Of a stretch of DNA of 64,000 bases, positions 34,383-43,175 are shown piece by piece (position 1 is the first letter of the stretch; each line of letters begins with the position of its first letter). A program made the translations under genes and the position numbers. The notes under the pieces were generated by a model that saw only the letters and a list, made by a program, of their open reading frames with translations, was not told where the DNA came from and searched no databases. Source of the DNA: a virus; IMG/VR virus record IMGVR_UViG_3300042691_055965, positions 165,189-229,188 of that record, one strand, 5' to 3'.

Positions 34383-34732
34383 AAAAATTTTTAACAGAAA
34401 ACTTCAGATACGTAATTTACGGGTTGATAGCCATTTTGGGTTTTTATCTTATTTCAGTGTGGATGAATCCAAAAGTTGATATGAGTGAACTTGACAAATA
34501 CAAATTAGATCAGTTGAATCAAAACATAAAAGATATTACAGATAATCAAAAGAAACTTGACAGTACTATTCAAAATTATAACAACGAATTAACAAAAATT
34601 GATTCAACCATATCACAAGTTAGAAATCAAAAAACAATAATTAAGGAATATTACAAAGGAAAAGGTGAAGAAATTGATACAATGACATCTTCACAGTTAG
34701 ATAGTCTGTTCCATAAAAGATATAGTTATTAA
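34379..34732 (+). CDS. Inner-membrane spanin-like protein
   Basis: The 117-aa protein has a short cytoplasmic start, one membrane segment (about residues 12-29) and a long periplasmic coiled coil (35-100). This is the topology of an i-spanin (Rz type). It lies directly before a signal-peptide coiled-coil protein and after an amidase-like gene, the usual order of a lysis cassette. No sequence-level match is claimed. Confidence 0.55.
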   Translation: MKKFLTENFRYVIYGLIAILGFYLISVWMNPKVDMSELDKYKLDQLNQNIKDITDNQKKLDSTIQNYNNELTKIDSTISQVRNQKTIIKEYYKGKGEEIDTMTSSQLDSLFHKRYSY

Positions 34733-34733
34733 T

Positions 34734-35141
34734 ATGAAAAAATTAATTTACATTCTAATAATGATTTTACCTTTTCCACTTTTGAGTCAGGTAAAAAAAG
34801 ACACATCTATGGTTTGTTTACCATATAGTGTGGCAAAACAAGTTGCTTTGGATTTGAATAAGTTGGATTCCATTATTGAAATCAACAATTTGACAAATGA
34901 AGAATTAAAGCAGACAGAAAGAAAAGTAATATATAAGGATAGTATTATTACGGTAATGAAAGAAAAAGAAGTCAATTATGAAACAATTATCACAAAAGAA
35001 AGAGAAAAGTTCAAAATTGTTGACGATCAAAACACTAACTTAAGAGATGAGTTAACAAAGGTAAGAAGAAGAAGAACCTTTTTGGAAATATTTGGAGGAG
35101 CGGTAATTGGTACATTAGGAGGAATATTAATATTAAAATAA
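34734..35141 (+). CDS. Exported coiled-coil protein, spanin partner candidate
   Basis: The 135-aa protein has a signal peptide (MKKLIYILIMILPFPLLSQ), a Cys at about residue 28, a coiled coil (38-105) and a C-terminal hydrophobic Gly-rich segment (FGGAVIGTLGGILIL). It could be the outer partner of the upstream i-spanin-like protein or a unimolecular spanin. No lipobox is visible next to the signal peptide. It starts one base after the previous stop. Confidence 0.5.
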   Translation: MKKLIYILIMILPFPLLSQVKKDTSMVCLPYSVAKQVALDLNKLDSIIEINNLTNEELKQTERKVIYKDSIITVMKEKEVNYETIITKEREKFKIVDDQNTNLRDELTKVRRRRTFLEIFGGAVIGTLGGILILK

Positions 35142-35390
35142 ATGGCACTTTCAAGTTCAGACAAAAAAGAAATAGAGTCGATTATTAGAAAAGAAATCAA
35201 AAGTTTCCTTAATGCTCCTACTGTAAAAAAATTTGAAGATAGTATTATAGAAAAAATTAAAAAAGATATGGAAAAAGGTAATTTAAGAGGAGACATTAAC
35301 GAGTATATCAGAAAGGCGTTTGTTGAATTTTATTATTTCCTTTGGAGTAAACGTTCCACTTGGGAAAATTCAATTAAAAATATAAAATGA
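35142..35390 (+). CDS. Small helical hypothetical protein
   Basis: The 82-aa protein is helical, with SSSDKKEIESIIRKEIKSFL at the N-terminus and an aromatic C-terminus (FVEFYYFLWSKRSTWE). This type is frequent in large phages near lysis or head genes. It starts directly after the preceding stop and overlaps the next start (ATGATG). The function is unknown. Confidence 0.6.
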   Translation: MALSSSDKKEIESIIRKEIKSFLNAPTVKKFEDSIIEKIKKDMEKGNLRGDINEYIRKAFVEFYYFLWSKRSTWENSIKNIK

Positions 35391-35860
35391 TGTACACCAA
35401 AAAGTTTATACAAAATTTAATTTCAGAAGCATTCAAAGAAACAATTGAAGCAACATCAACAGGTTCTTCAGGTTCATTTGAACCATTATTTGGTGATGTT
35501 GAAGAAGAAAATAATGAAGAAGAGTTCACCGAAGCCACATCATCAAGTAGTTCAGGTTCTTATGAAACTGCATCGTTTTTAGCAAAAGATTTAAAGAATT
35601 GGGGACCTTCAAAAAGAACACAAATACCTGGTGGACAGTTTGTTTCAGTAAAAGAAAAATGTAAAACTTTCCCTTATTGTAACCAAGGAATAGGTGCCCT
35701 TGAATTTTCTAATAGTAAAACTAAAGCAATAAAAAATTTAACGAAAAGAAAACCCAAAAAAAAGAGACCTTTAGATGAAGCAATTCACAATGTTTCTTTG
35801 AAAACGGGATTATCTGAACAGGAAATAAAAAACATAATATTATCGGTGATAAACCGGTAA
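35387..35860 (+). CDS. Putative virion protein with I/L-x-E leader
   Basis: The 157-aa protein starts TKKFIQNLISEAFKET; cleavage after LISE would fit the T4 prohead-protease rule. Two Ser/Gly/Thr-rich segments (EATSTGSSGSFEP; EATSSSSSGSYET) separate acidic stretches. The C-terminal region holds CKTFPYCNQG, a Lys/Arg-rich stretch and a helix ending IILSVI. Duplicated EATS-SGS segments are a feature of phage structural proteins, but I cannot name the family. Confidence 0.58.
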   Translation: MMYTKKFIQNLISEAFKETIEATSTGSSGSFEPLFGDVEEENNEEEFTEATSSSSSGSYETASFLAKDLKNWGPSKRTQIPGGQFVSVKEKCKTFPYCNQGIGALEFSNSKTKAIKNLTKRKPKKKRPLDEAIHNVSLKTGLSEQEIKNIILSVINR

Positions 35861-35876
35861 TTTATAAAATTGTTGA

Positions 35877-35884
35877 TATTTATA
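35877..35884 (+). promoter_or_regulatory. TATTTATA late-type motif
   Basis: It lies 12 nt before ATG 35889. Confidence 0.5.
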
Positions 35885-35888
35885 GGTT

Positions 35889-36986
35889 ATGGACAGAGAA
35901 ATATTAAATATAGTAAATAAAGTTTTGTCAGAAGAATTGTCTGGTAAAATTTCTAATGTAAAAAGAAAAATTTACGAAGGTAAAAAAATGTGTGAACAAT
36001 GTGGTTCAGCAATGAATGAAGGTGCGTGTAATGAATGTGGTTATATGGAAGGTGAAATGCAAGAAAAATTACATGGCAAACAAAAGAAAATTGATTTAAA
36101 CAAAAATAATAAAATAGATGCTGAAGATTTCAAACTATTGAGAAGAAAAAAGAAAAGACACACTAATGAAGGTGACGTTGAAGAAGGAAACGCATTTACA
36201 GGTGCACTAGAAAGGGCAAGAGAAGAAAATAAAAAAACATTTACAGTTGGGGGTAAAAAATTTCCAGTAAAAGAATCGGTATATAGAATAGACATTGACG
36301 GGGAAAAATACTTTTTCAATGAAAACGAAATGGTTGATGTTATTGAAAATATTGTTTTAGAAGAAAAGAAGAAGAAGAAGAAAACAACAACAAAAAAGAA
36401 AACGGTAGATCCAATCAAATTAACAAAAGATAATATTTCTAAGTCTGGTAAAGAAAATGAAGATTACATTGATAGTGTCATCAAAAAAATGAAAGATTAT
36501 CTTAAAGATGGTTCTAAAGGAAAATATGAAATGAATCCAAAAGATTTCCCAAGAGGTAATGGTGAAATTGAAAAGATGGAAAAAATGGCTTACATACCAT
36601 CAAATGCGGTACAAGATTACGTTGATAATTTTACAGCGGCTAGTTTGGAAAATTTAGATTACGATGGTATTTCACCAAACGAAGATTGGGTAGATGATTT
36701 AATGGTAGGTGCATCAAGAACAGGAAATAATCCTGAATGGGCAAATGCTGTTGAAACCCCAGCAAACAAAAAACGTAATAAAATCAGACAAGATAACTTA
36801 CTTGCAAAGATTAAAAGAAAGGCGTACAACAAGTCAGCACAACCAGTGGTTGGTGACAAGAGTGGTAGTGAAACAGATGCTGGATCTAAAATTTTGATGA
36901 AATTAGAATCTAAAGAAGAAACAAAAGTAATTAGCGACATCGAAAAAATGAAAAATTTGATGGAGTATCACAAAAAAACACAATAA
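35889..36986 (+). CDS. Putative internal/structural head protein with zinc knuckle and EF-hand-like loop
   Basis: The 365-aa protein starts DREILNIVNKVLSEE (L-S-E leader). Residues 35-52 hold CEQC..CNEC, a small zinc knuckle. A DLNKNNKIDAEDF loop at about 66-78 has the D-x-N-x-N-x-I-x-x-x-D spacing of an EF-hand/dockerin calcium site. Basic tracts (KKKKKKTTTKKK near 158-170) and a conserved-looking FTGALERAREENKKTF segment are also present. A head-internal or scaffold role is inferred from the leader, the late motif and the basic charge. Confidence 0.58.
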   Translation: MDREILNIVNKVLSEELSGKISNVKRKIYEGKKMCEQCGSAMNEGACNECGYMEGEMQEKLHGKQKKIDLNKNNKIDAEDFKLLRRKKKRHTNEGDVEEGNAFTGALERAREENKKTFTVGGKKFPVKESVYRIDIDGEKYFFNENEMVDVIENIVLEEKKKKKKTTTKKKTVDPIKLTKDNISKSGKENEDYIDSVIKKMKDYLKDGSKGKYEMNPKDFPRGNGEIEKMEKMAYIPSNAVQDYVDNFTAASLENLDYDGISPNEDWVDDLMVGASRTGNNPEWANAVETPANKKRNKIRQDNLLAKIKRKAYNKSAQPVVGDKSGSETDAGSKILMKLESKEETKVISDIEKMKNLMEYHKKTQ

Positions 36987-37025
36987 AATAGTTTAGATTT
37001 ATTACGACCCGTATTATTATTTAGT

Positions 37026-37517
37026 ATGACATTAGATAGTAATATGGGTCGTTTTTTCGATTGGTTAGTCAAACCAATGAATGATGACGATGTTATAGCT
37101 TGGAATTTAGCAAATAACATTACACCCGAATTAACCGAACTTTTCAGAGATTTTTGTTTTTCGTTTATCACGTTACTTAAAGACACATACTTAGGTGATG
37201 ACTTTGATACTAACACACAAACAAAAGTTGGAATGACTTTGGAACAAAAAAAAGGACATTTTTTGTGGTGTTGGAATAAAAACATAGAAAACTTCAAAAA
37301 AGAAAGTATCAACTTTAATTTTACAAATGGTGATGTGGAATTTTTTGAAGGGTTTTTCTTTGAAGTTTTTTATAATCAAACCGATAACAAAATAAAAGAA
37401 ACGATGGATGAATTTTTCAGACAAATATTTGAACGTCATGGTAAAAAGACAAAATCAGACATTGAAATATTCACAGACATTTATAAACTTTTGGAAAGAT
37501 CTTTGAAAACAGTATAA
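37026..37517 (+). CDS. Hypothetical phage protein
   Basis: The 163-aa helical protein has GRFFDWLVKPM near the start and many aromatic residues (FLWCWNKNIENF, EFFEGFFFEVFYNQ). This type is widespread in T4-type phages of Bacteroidota, without assigned function. A weak AT-rich inverted repeat follows at 37517-37540. Confidence 0.6.
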   Translation: MTLDSNMGRFFDWLVKPMNDDDVIAWNLANNITPELTELFRDFCFSFITLLKDTYLGDDFDTNTQTKVGMTLEQKKGHFLWCWNKNIENFKKESINFNFTNGDVEFFEGFFFEVFYNQTDNKIKETMDEFFRQIFERHGKKTKSDIEIFTDIYKLLERSLKTV

Positions 37518-37584
37518 AAGTTTATTTACTATTAAACTTTAATAATTTATGTTTAAAACAAAATAAAAAATAATATTAATAAAA

Positions 37585-37767
37585 ATGGAAACACTTGAAC
37601 AAATCAAATCTTTAGTTGAAACTTTAGTAGTTGATGCAACTAAATTTTATAATGGAAATAAGTCTGCTGGTGTTAGAGCAAGAAAACTTTCACAAGAATT
37701 GAAATCGGCAGCACAAAAATTAAGAACTGAAATTTTAAACGAAAGTAAAAAAGAAAAGGATGCATAA
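37585..37767 (+). CDS. Histone H1-like DNA-binding protein (Hc1 type)
   Basis: The 60-aa protein has the layout of Hc1/histone H1-like proteins of Bacteroidota: ...LVETLVVDATKFYNGNKSAGVRARKLSQELKSAAQKLRTEI. The key features are the Asp-Ala-x-Lys-Phe-Tyr segment, the AGxRARK block and a Lys-rich end. Such proteins coat and compact DNA. In a phage it might help condense DNA in the head or alter the host nucleoid. The 3' end overlaps a small membrane gene by 8 nt. Confidence 0.82.
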   Translation: METLEQIKSLVETLVVDATKFYNGNKSAGVRARKLSQELKSAAQKLRTEILNESKKEKDA

Positions 37768-37951
37768 TTTCTTCCCCGCATTTACTTGTTTCCTTTTCGT
37801 TTTTTCAATAATAGCCCTTTTAAGATTAGTTTTTAATTTTATTAGGGCTCTTTTTTCGGCACCTCCAAAACCTTTGGAATTGTCATTGTTAGAAACAACG
37901 ATATACGGGGTATTTGTATCATACATAATAACGTATTTAATTTTTATATAA
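37760..37951 (+). CDS. Small two-span membrane protein (holin candidate)
   Basis: The 63-aa protein has two hydrophobic segments (about residues 6-32 and 42-63) separated by a short Pro-rich turn (SAPPKPLE). Size and topology allow a holin, but it lies about 3 kb from the lysis genes. No family is recognised. Confidence 0.5.
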   Translation: MHNFFPAFTCFLFVFSIIALLRLVFNFIRALFSAPPKPLELSLLETTIYGVFVSYIITYLIFI

Positions 37952-37955
37952 AAAC

Positions 37956-38378
37956 ATGGTTTACAGTAATTTTATAAATAAAACAACTAAATATTTGAAG
38001 TCAGTAAGAGTATTGAAAAACTATGTAAGTTTTGATATGATTTTCCCTAAGACTTGGGTATTTCCAAAAAATTATCCACAAGGAATCGAAGTTTTAGTTA
38101 ATGAAAATGATGAAGCAACTATTCATTCATTTGTTTCAGAAAACACCAATGATTTGATTGACTCAATTGAAAAATTGATAGACACTCTTGTCAAAACTAA
38201 TATAGAAAGGGAAGAAAAAGAAAAACTTTTCAAAAGTAAAGTTCAAGAACTTAAAAGTATTTTTGATAAAGAAAAACTTGAAAACCTTAAAGGTTTAAAA
38301 TTTGATATCGAAGAATTTACAAAACTTTTAGAAAATGGAACAGAAAAACTTGACGCCGAAGTTGAAGAAAGAGCTTGA
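37956..38378 (+). CDS. Hypothetical phage protein
   Basis: The 140-aa protein has a beta-rich N-terminus (SVRVLKNYVSFDMIFPKTW) and a long helical second half with Lys/Glu periodicity (about 60-138). Its 3' end overlaps the next frame by 44 nt. Three small genes here overlap each other, as in a tightly packed phage operon. The function is unknown. Confidence 0.6.
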   Translation: MVYSNFINKTTKYLKSVRVLKNYVSFDMIFPKTWVFPKNYPQGIEVLVNENDEATIHSFVSENTNDLIDSIEKLIDTLVKTNIEREEKEKLFKSKVQELKSIFDKEKLENLKGLKFDIEEFTKLLENGTEKLDAEVEERA

Positions 38379-38547
38379 AAGTCTGATGGAAGAAAGAATG
38401 ATGTCAGAAAAAATTAACGAAAAAAATAAAATGATTTTTTCAGAACAACTGAAAAAGATGAACCCTAAAGAAATTAAAAATACAATTAAAGAAGAAAAGA
38501 AGATTAGTTTATGGGGGAGAATCAAGAGAGTTTTAGGAATGAACTGA
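38335..38547 (+). CDS. Small helical hypothetical protein
   Basis: The 70-aa protein is highly charged and helical, with EEKKISLWGRIKRVLGMN at the C-terminus. This amphipathic ending could sit on a membrane. It overlaps genes at both ends (44 and 37 nt). Its chain and composition look real, but overlaps lower confidence. Confidence 0.52.
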   Translation: MEQKNLTPKLKKELESLMEERMMSEKINEKNKMIFSEQLKKMNPKEIKNTIKEEKKISLWGRIKRVLGMN

Positions 38548-38729
38548 TAAAACTTGCAGAGTCCGTCGAAATATTAGAAAATAGTTTTATCGGTAAACAC
38601 AATATTGAAATAAGTGTATCATTAGACGAAAGTGATTTTTCTAACGTTAAAGATTATGTTAATGAAAAATCAAGTGATAGAATAATAATTTCTATTGGAA
38701 AAGTTAATTTTACCTTTTCGAAAAAGTAG
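38511..38729 (+). CDS. Small hypothetical protein
   Basis: The 72-aa protein has a helical first half and a beta second half ending in [15 protein letters not shown]. The 3' end overlaps the converging minus-strand gene by 20 nt. No family is recognised. Confidence 0.52.
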   Translation: MGENQESFRNELIKLAESVEILENSFIGKHNIEISVSLDESDFSNVKDYVNEKSSDRIIISIGKVNFTFSKK

Positions 38730-39354
38730 TCTTAAGTCTGTATAGTCTTTTTTTGTCAAATCCTTTTTCTTCTAAAACGCTATATATCCATTTTCTTTGT
38801 GTTATAGAAATATCACGTACAAACAACCCATCCATTCTATTATTTTCCATAAAATGACTTTGAAGTATATCTAAAAACCTTTCAGATTCATCAGAATCTT
38901 TTAATGAAAAAAGGGATACTGATGTTTCTATCTGTACACACAGTTTGTTATTAAGGGTGTAGACACTTTTAAATTCTTTATCATTCAGATACTTTTTTAA
39001 AAATTCATCGAACGAAATCTTTTTTTGTTCTTGCCAATCGAACAGAAGTTCTTCTACTTTATATTTTTTTATATCCAAAAAGACAAATTCGGGATTATCT
39101 AAGTTCACTGGTAAGTTCCTACCTAAGTCATCTGTTAAAAATAAAGAAGTCTGTATTTTAGTTTTATTTGTTAAAATTGCTAATTCGTAGTCTACAGGGG
39201 TTGCATTTTCAATTTTCTTATCAAAACAAATTTTATCATTTTCTTTAATTAATTGATTGAATTTTTCCCTGGCACTTTTTTCTGTTGCATAACGTTTGAT
39301 AATTTTTCTTTTTTTCTTATTCTTAAATAAAACTATTAAATAATTGTTTGCCAT
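38710..39354 (-). CDS. Hypothetical phage protein on minus strand
   Basis: The 214-aa protein has a basic N-terminus with [20 protein letters not shown] and an alpha/beta remainder with [11 protein letters not shown]. Its ATG (39354-39352) overlaps the ATG of the divergent dnaJ gene (39353-39355) on the other strand, so the two share no intergenic space. The 3' end converges on the small gene ending at 38729. The function is unknown. Confidence 0.65.
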   Translation of the reverse strand: MANNYLIVLFKNKKKRKIIKRYATEKSAREKFNQLIKENDKICFDKKIENATPVDYELAILTNKTKIQTSLFLTDDLGRNLPVNLDNPEFVFLDIKKYKVEELLFDWQEQKKISFDEFLKKYLNDKEFKSVYTLNNKLCVQIETSVSLFSLKDSDESERFLDILQSHFMENNRMDGLFVRDISITQRKWIYSVLEEKGFDKKRLYRLKTTFSKR

Positions 39355-40333
39355 GAAAAATTATTATGAAATATTAGGTGTTAATGAAAGTGCTTCGCAA
39401 GACGATATAAAAAAAGCCTATAGAAAATTAAGTAAAAAATATCATCCAGATGTAAACCCCAACGGGGAAGAAAAGTTCAAAGATATTACTGAAGCTTATG
39501 AAGTATTGGGTGATGAAAATAATAGAAGAAAGTATGACAACCGTGGATCTGGTGGTTTTGACATCAACAGTATGTTTGAACAAATGATGGGTGGAGGTAT
39601 GAGACAAAAACCAAAGGCACCAGATAAAGTTATGGAAATAGTCATTTCGCCACTTGATTCTTATTTCGGGGTTAAAAAAGACATCGATGTAACGTCACTT
39701 GATTGTTGTGGTGGGTGTAATGGTAATGGTGGACAAAGAAACACTTGTAATCACTGTAAAGGTTCGGGTTACATCACACAAAGATTTGGTATGGGACATT
39801 TTATGCAACAAATCCAAACAGGATGTCCTATGTGTAAAGGACAGGGGTCAGTAATATCCGTTGCCTGTAACACTTGTGGAGGTAGAGGTGTGACACCAAA
39901 AAAAGAAAAATTGAATGTAACAATACCTTCTAATGTCGATAATGGTGATTTTATGCGAGTAAAAGGAAGGGGTGATTATAATTTGAATGTAAGGGATAAA
40001 GGTGATATCATATTAAAGGTGATTATGGCAAATGATAACGACTTTGAAAAAATTGGAAGAGATTTGGTTTTCAAAATGAAGGTGACGCCTATTGATATTC
40101 TTATGGATACACCAATAGAAATTCCACATCCTGATGGAAAATTAAAAATACATTTACCTGATGTGTTTGATAGTGAAAAACCGTTGAGGGTTTCTAATAA
40201 AGGATACAAGTATTCTGATAGAAATGGTGACTTATATATAAAAGTTACTGTCACTAATAATAAAATTAGCAACAGTAAAATTGTGGAAGGATTAAAAGGA
40301 TTGTTAGAACAAACTGAAAATGTTCCTGATTAA
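39353..40333 (+). CDS. dnaJ: DnaJ (Hsp40) co-chaperone
   Basis: The 326-aa protein starts at ATG 39353 ([10 protein letters not shown]); the in-frame TTG at 39344 is not needed. The J domain (1-62) has the HPD motif at residues 31-33. A short Gly-rich linker follows. Four CxxCxGxG-type zinc motifs ([32 protein letters not shown]) occupy about residues 120-185, then the two C-terminal substrate-binding domains. It would work with host DnaK, perhaps in head or tail assembly. Confidence 0.93.
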   Translation: MKNYYEILGVNESASQDDIKKAYRKLSKKYHPDVNPNGEEKFKDITEAYEVLGDENNRRKYDNRGSGGFDINSMFEQMMGGGMRQKPKAPDKVMEIVISPLDSYFGVKKDIDVTSLDCCGGCNGNGGQRNTCNHCKGSGYITQRFGMGHFMQQIQTGCPMCKGQGSVISVACNTCGGRGVTPKKEKLNVTIPSNVDNGDFMRVKGRGDYNLNVRDKGDIILKVIMANDNDFEKIGRDLVFKMKVTPIDILMDTPIEIPHPDGKLKIHLPDVFDSEKPLRVSNKGYKYSDRNGDLYIKVTVTNNKISNSKIVEGLKGLLEQTENVPD

Positions 40334-40474
40334 TTCAATAGTGCCATAAGCAGATGATATTAACATATATACGGCAATTACTATCATCCATTTTTGTGAA
40401 GTACTAACCCCTTTTTTACAAGTTTTGCAACCTTCTTTTTTTGTTTCTTGTTGTAATGTTTCTATATTTTCCAT
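40304..40474 (-). CDS. Small membrane protein, minus strand
   Basis: The 56-aa protein starts at 40474 on the minus strand and ends in TAA at 40306-40304, overlapping the 3' end of dnaJ by 30 nt. It has [14 protein letters not shown] followed by one membrane segment ([15 protein letters not shown]). The CxxCKKG-plus-TM layout recurs in small phage proteins of Bacteroidota. A holin-like or membrane-anchor role is possible but unproven. Confidence 0.65.
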   Translation of the reverse strand: MENIETLQQETKKEGCKTCKKGVSTSQKWMIVIAVYMLISSAYGTIELIRNIFSLF

Positions 40475-40522
40475 AATAAATAATTATATCTTAAATTATT
40501 ATATAAGTGAATAAATTTTAAG

Positions 40523-40554
40523 TTTGATTTGAACATAAAAATAAACTATATTTA
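40523..40554 (+). promoter_or_regulatory. Candidate promoter (TTTG-N20-TATATTTA)
   Basis: TTTG 40523-40526 and TATATTTA 40547-40554 are separated by 20 nt. The last base of the -7 box differs from consensus. It precedes ATG 40568 of the adenine methylase. Confidence 0.5.
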
Positions 40555-40567
40555 GATAAAAAAACAA

Positions 40568-41407
40568 ATGTTAAGTTATATAGGTGGTAAAAGTAAAATA
40601 GGTAAATGGATAGTCCCTTATTATCCAAAAGATATGGAAACGTATTTAGAAACATTTGGGGGGATGTATTGGTGTTTCTTTAATATGGACTTGAAAGAAT
40701 ACCCAAATCTTAAGAAAGTGGTTTACAACGACTTTAACCCGTTGAACTATAACCTTTTTAAATGTGTTCAAAATCCGACAGAATTATTAAAAGTAATTAA
40801 TTCAATAGAATGTCAACAGTTCGGGGTTGAAGTTACACCACCACAGATGAAAGAACAATTTTTAAGCTTTCAGACTGAAATTTTTAATGAAGGTTTCAGC
40901 GTAACCCCTGGTGATTATGAAGTAGCTGCTAAGTATGTTTATATTTTAACTCAAGTGTTTAGTGGTTCAAAACCAGAAACAAGTTCATTTATTGACTTGA
41001 AGGGTAAATACAAATCAAAATACCTTACGTTTAGGGATAAATTATCTAAACCTGATTGGATTGAACATTTCTTAAAAATCACAGACGTTGAAAACATGGA
41101 TTTTGCTGACGTAATCAACAAATACGATTCAGAATCCACATACATTTATTTAGATCCACCATATTGGAAAACGGAAGATTATTACTCGAATCATGATTTT
41201 GATAGACAAGATCACGAAAGATTGGCAAAAGTATTACACAACGTAAAAGGAAAATTTAGTCTTTCATATTATGACTTTGAACTTTTACATGAATGGTTTC
41301 CTGAAGACAAATACAAATGGGAAAAGAAACAATTTGCTAAAGCAGCTGCAGCAAAAAAGGGTACAAAACAAAATATGGGTGAAGAATTGTTGATTATGAA
41401 TTACTGA
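40568..41407 (+). CDS. DNA adenine methyltransferase (Dam/D12 class)
   Basis: The 279-aa protein has the alpha-class order: motif I LSYIGGKSKIGKWI at the N-terminus, FGGMYWCFFN, then motif IV YIYLDPPYWKTEDYY near residue 195. This is the D12 class that methylates adenine N6 (GATC in the best-known members). It may protect phage DNA or mark it. Other methyltransferases lie at 28991 and 50375. Confidence 0.88.
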   Translation: MLSYIGGKSKIGKWIVPYYPKDMETYLETFGGMYWCFFNMDLKEYPNLKKVVYNDFNPLNYNLFKCVQNPTELLKVINSIECQQFGVEVTPPQMKEQFLSFQTEIFNEGFSVTPGDYEVAAKYVYILTQVFSGSKPETSSFIDLKGKYKSKYLTFRDKLSKPDWIEHFLKITDVENMDFADVINKYDSESTYIYLDPPYWKTEDYYSNHDFDRQDHERLAKVLHNVKGKFSLSYYDFELLHEWFPEDKYKWEKKQFAKAAAAKKGTKQNMGEELLIMNY

Positions 41408-41457
41408 ATCAATAATTTTTATTACCAATCTAATATTTATTAATAAAACTAAAAGTA

Positions 41458-42828
41458 ATGGCATTAAGATTTACAACCCTTTTGAGGGATTTGATTATCG
41501 AAAATTCAAGATTCGATGTTTTATATGACAAATTTGTAAAACCAAAAAAAGATAGAAAACCGTCAATGACGTTTCAAATTCTTTTTGATATTATATCAGC
41601 GGATCCAACATCAAGAATACCTGAAGGTATGACTTCAGATAATGCAAATCCGCAGGACATGGAAAAGGTAAAAATTGGAAAATATACCCAATGGTTACTT
41701 AAAAACTATGCAACACCAAATATGCAAGTAATCGGAATTGAAGATCCCAATGATCCTGCAGTTAAAAGTGCGATTAAACGATATCAAGATATGTTTATGG
41801 AAGACTTGTACAAAGTTACAGGTGACTTAATGAAATATGAAAAGTTTAAAAATAGATTACCCCAAGAATATAGGGACATTAATAAATTAACACCATCTGA
41901 ACTTTATGATCAAGTAAAAGACTTTAGTTTAGAAAAAACAAAGGCGACTGCTGAAGAGAAAAAAGAAGCGTCTACCACTTATAAACATCCAGGTGCTGAA
42001 ATTGTGTACCGAGGTGGTAATTGGACTGTTGCAAAAATTTCAGATACCGGACAGTTAGGTAAAGATGCTGCTTGTTTTTATGGTGGTTATTATTTGGAAC
42101 CATCAAGAGGGGAAACTAGATGGTGTACGTCTTCACCGGGACTAACATGGTTTGATAGATATATTAAAGACGGACCACTTTACGTTGTTATTCCAAATTC
42201 GCCACAAAAATATACAGGTTCTATGGATACTGGTGAAAAATCAGGGTTACCCGCTTACAGATACCAATTCCATTTTCCATCAAACCAATATATGGATCCT
42301 GCAGATAGACAAATTAATCTTATTGAATTTTTGAACAGTCAAGAAGAAGGATTGAAACAATTCTTTAAACCTGAATTCATGAAAGGTTTAACAACTGCGG
42401 ATGGTAAGAAAATAGCAGTAAACTATCCTGATGACTCCGCATCCAAGTTCATTGCACTTTATGGATTCGAAGAATTTTTCGATAGTTTACCATCAGACAT
42501 TATTAGATTAGAATTTACTAAAAAAGGAAAAGATAGTTTTGAATTACCAATACCTGAAAGTTTAGGAAGATTTCAGCAACTTACATCACTTCATTTAGTT
42601 GGGTGCGTTTCCAAAATACCTGAAAGCATTTGTAACCTTAAAAAGTTACAGTTCCTTTCATTACCTGACAACCCAAATATGGAAATGTTACCATCTTGTT
42701 TGGCGGATTTACCTAATTTGAATTTGGTGAATTTGAGTAGATCGAATCCAGAAAAAACATTACCTGATTCGTTGAAACAAAGACAAGAAACGGATGAAGA
42801 TTTTCACGTATTTCCTCCTACGGCTTAA
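41458..42828 (+). CDS. Leucine-rich-repeat phage protein with head-leader-like N-terminus
   Basis: The 456-aa protein begins ALRFTTLLRDLIIEN (I-I-E leader-like). Residues 175-270 hold GGNWTVAKISDTG, then GETRWCTSSPGLTWF and DGPLYVVI; this W-C-T domain recurs in proteins of large phages. The C-terminal 90 residues contain about three leucine-rich repeats (LTSLHLVGCVSKIPESICNL, LQFLSLPDNPNMEMLP, LNLVNLSRSN). LRRs bind proteins, so an anti-host role after injection is conceivable. Confidence 0.65.
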   Translation: MALRFTTLLRDLIIENSRFDVLYDKFVKPKKDRKPSMTFQILFDIISADPTSRIPEGMTSDNANPQDMEKVKIGKYTQWLLKNYATPNMQVIGIEDPNDPAVKSAIKRYQDMFMEDLYKVTGDLMKYEKFKNRLPQEYRDINKLTPSELYDQVKDFSLEKTKATAEEKKEASTTYKHPGAEIVYRGGNWTVAKISDTGQLGKDAACFYGGYYLEPSRGETRWCTSSPGLTWFDRYIKDGPLYVVIPNSPQKYTGSMDTGEKSGLPAYRYQFHFPSNQYMDPADRQINLIEFLNSQEEGLKQFFKPEFMKGLTTADGKKIAVNYPDDSASKFIALYGFEEFFDSLPSDIIRLEFTKKGKDSFELPIPESLGRFQQLTSLHLVGCVSKIPESICNLKKLQFLSLPDNPNMEMLPSCLADLPNLNLVNLSRSNPEKTLPDSLKQRQETDEDFHVFPPTA

Positions 42829-42834
42829 ATAATT

Positions 42835-42866
42835 TTTGTATAATTCAAAATATTATTTTATCTTTG
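42835..42866 (+). promoter_or_regulatory. Bacteroidota-type promoter (TTTG-N20-TATCTTTG)
   Basis: TTTG 42835-42838 and TATCTTTG 42859-42866 are 20 nt apart. The site lies 21 nt before ATG 42887. Confidence 0.78.
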
Positions 42867-42886
42867 TTTAAATTAAAAGTTGTAAA

Positions 42887-43156
42887 ATGAAAAATTTAGA
42901 CATAGACATATACATGAGCAACTTCAAAGGGTTTTTTGAAAGAAACCCCGATCAGTTAAAAAAATTGATAGGAAACGCTAAACCTGAAAAGTTTTTCGAA
43001 GGTATTAGAAATATTGTTGAATCAAATTCCAAAGACGAAGAAAAACCACTTGAACCAACAAAGCAACAAATCATAGAGTTGGTGTTAAAGTTGAATGTCC
43101 CAAAAAAAATCCCAACTTATTTTAATCACCACATGGGTGATATTTGTTTGAACTAA
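42887..43156 (+). CDS. Small hypothetical protein, first gene of a transcript
   Basis: The 89-aa protein is helical, with NLDIDIYMSNFKGFFERNPDQLKKL at the start and a His-rich end (YFNHHMGDICLN). No family is recognised. It has its own host-type promoter, which suggests early expression with the PcfJ-like gene that follows 19 nt later. Confidence 0.6.
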   Translation: MKNLDIDIYMSNFKGFFERNPDQLKKLIGNAKPEKFFEGIRNIVESNSKDEEKPLEPTKQQIIELVLKLNVPKKIPTYFNHHMGDICLN

Positions 43157-43175
43157 TTTCATTTCATTTATAATC

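Noticed and set aside
36041-36418. A 125-codon minus-strand ORF rich in Phe and Ser
   Set aside because: It is the antisense of a Lys/Glu-rich region of the gene at 35889-36986, with no independent signals.
37517-37540. Terminator after the 37026-37517 gene
   Set aside because: The 8-bp inverted repeat is almost only A-T and has no T run after it, so I do not call it.
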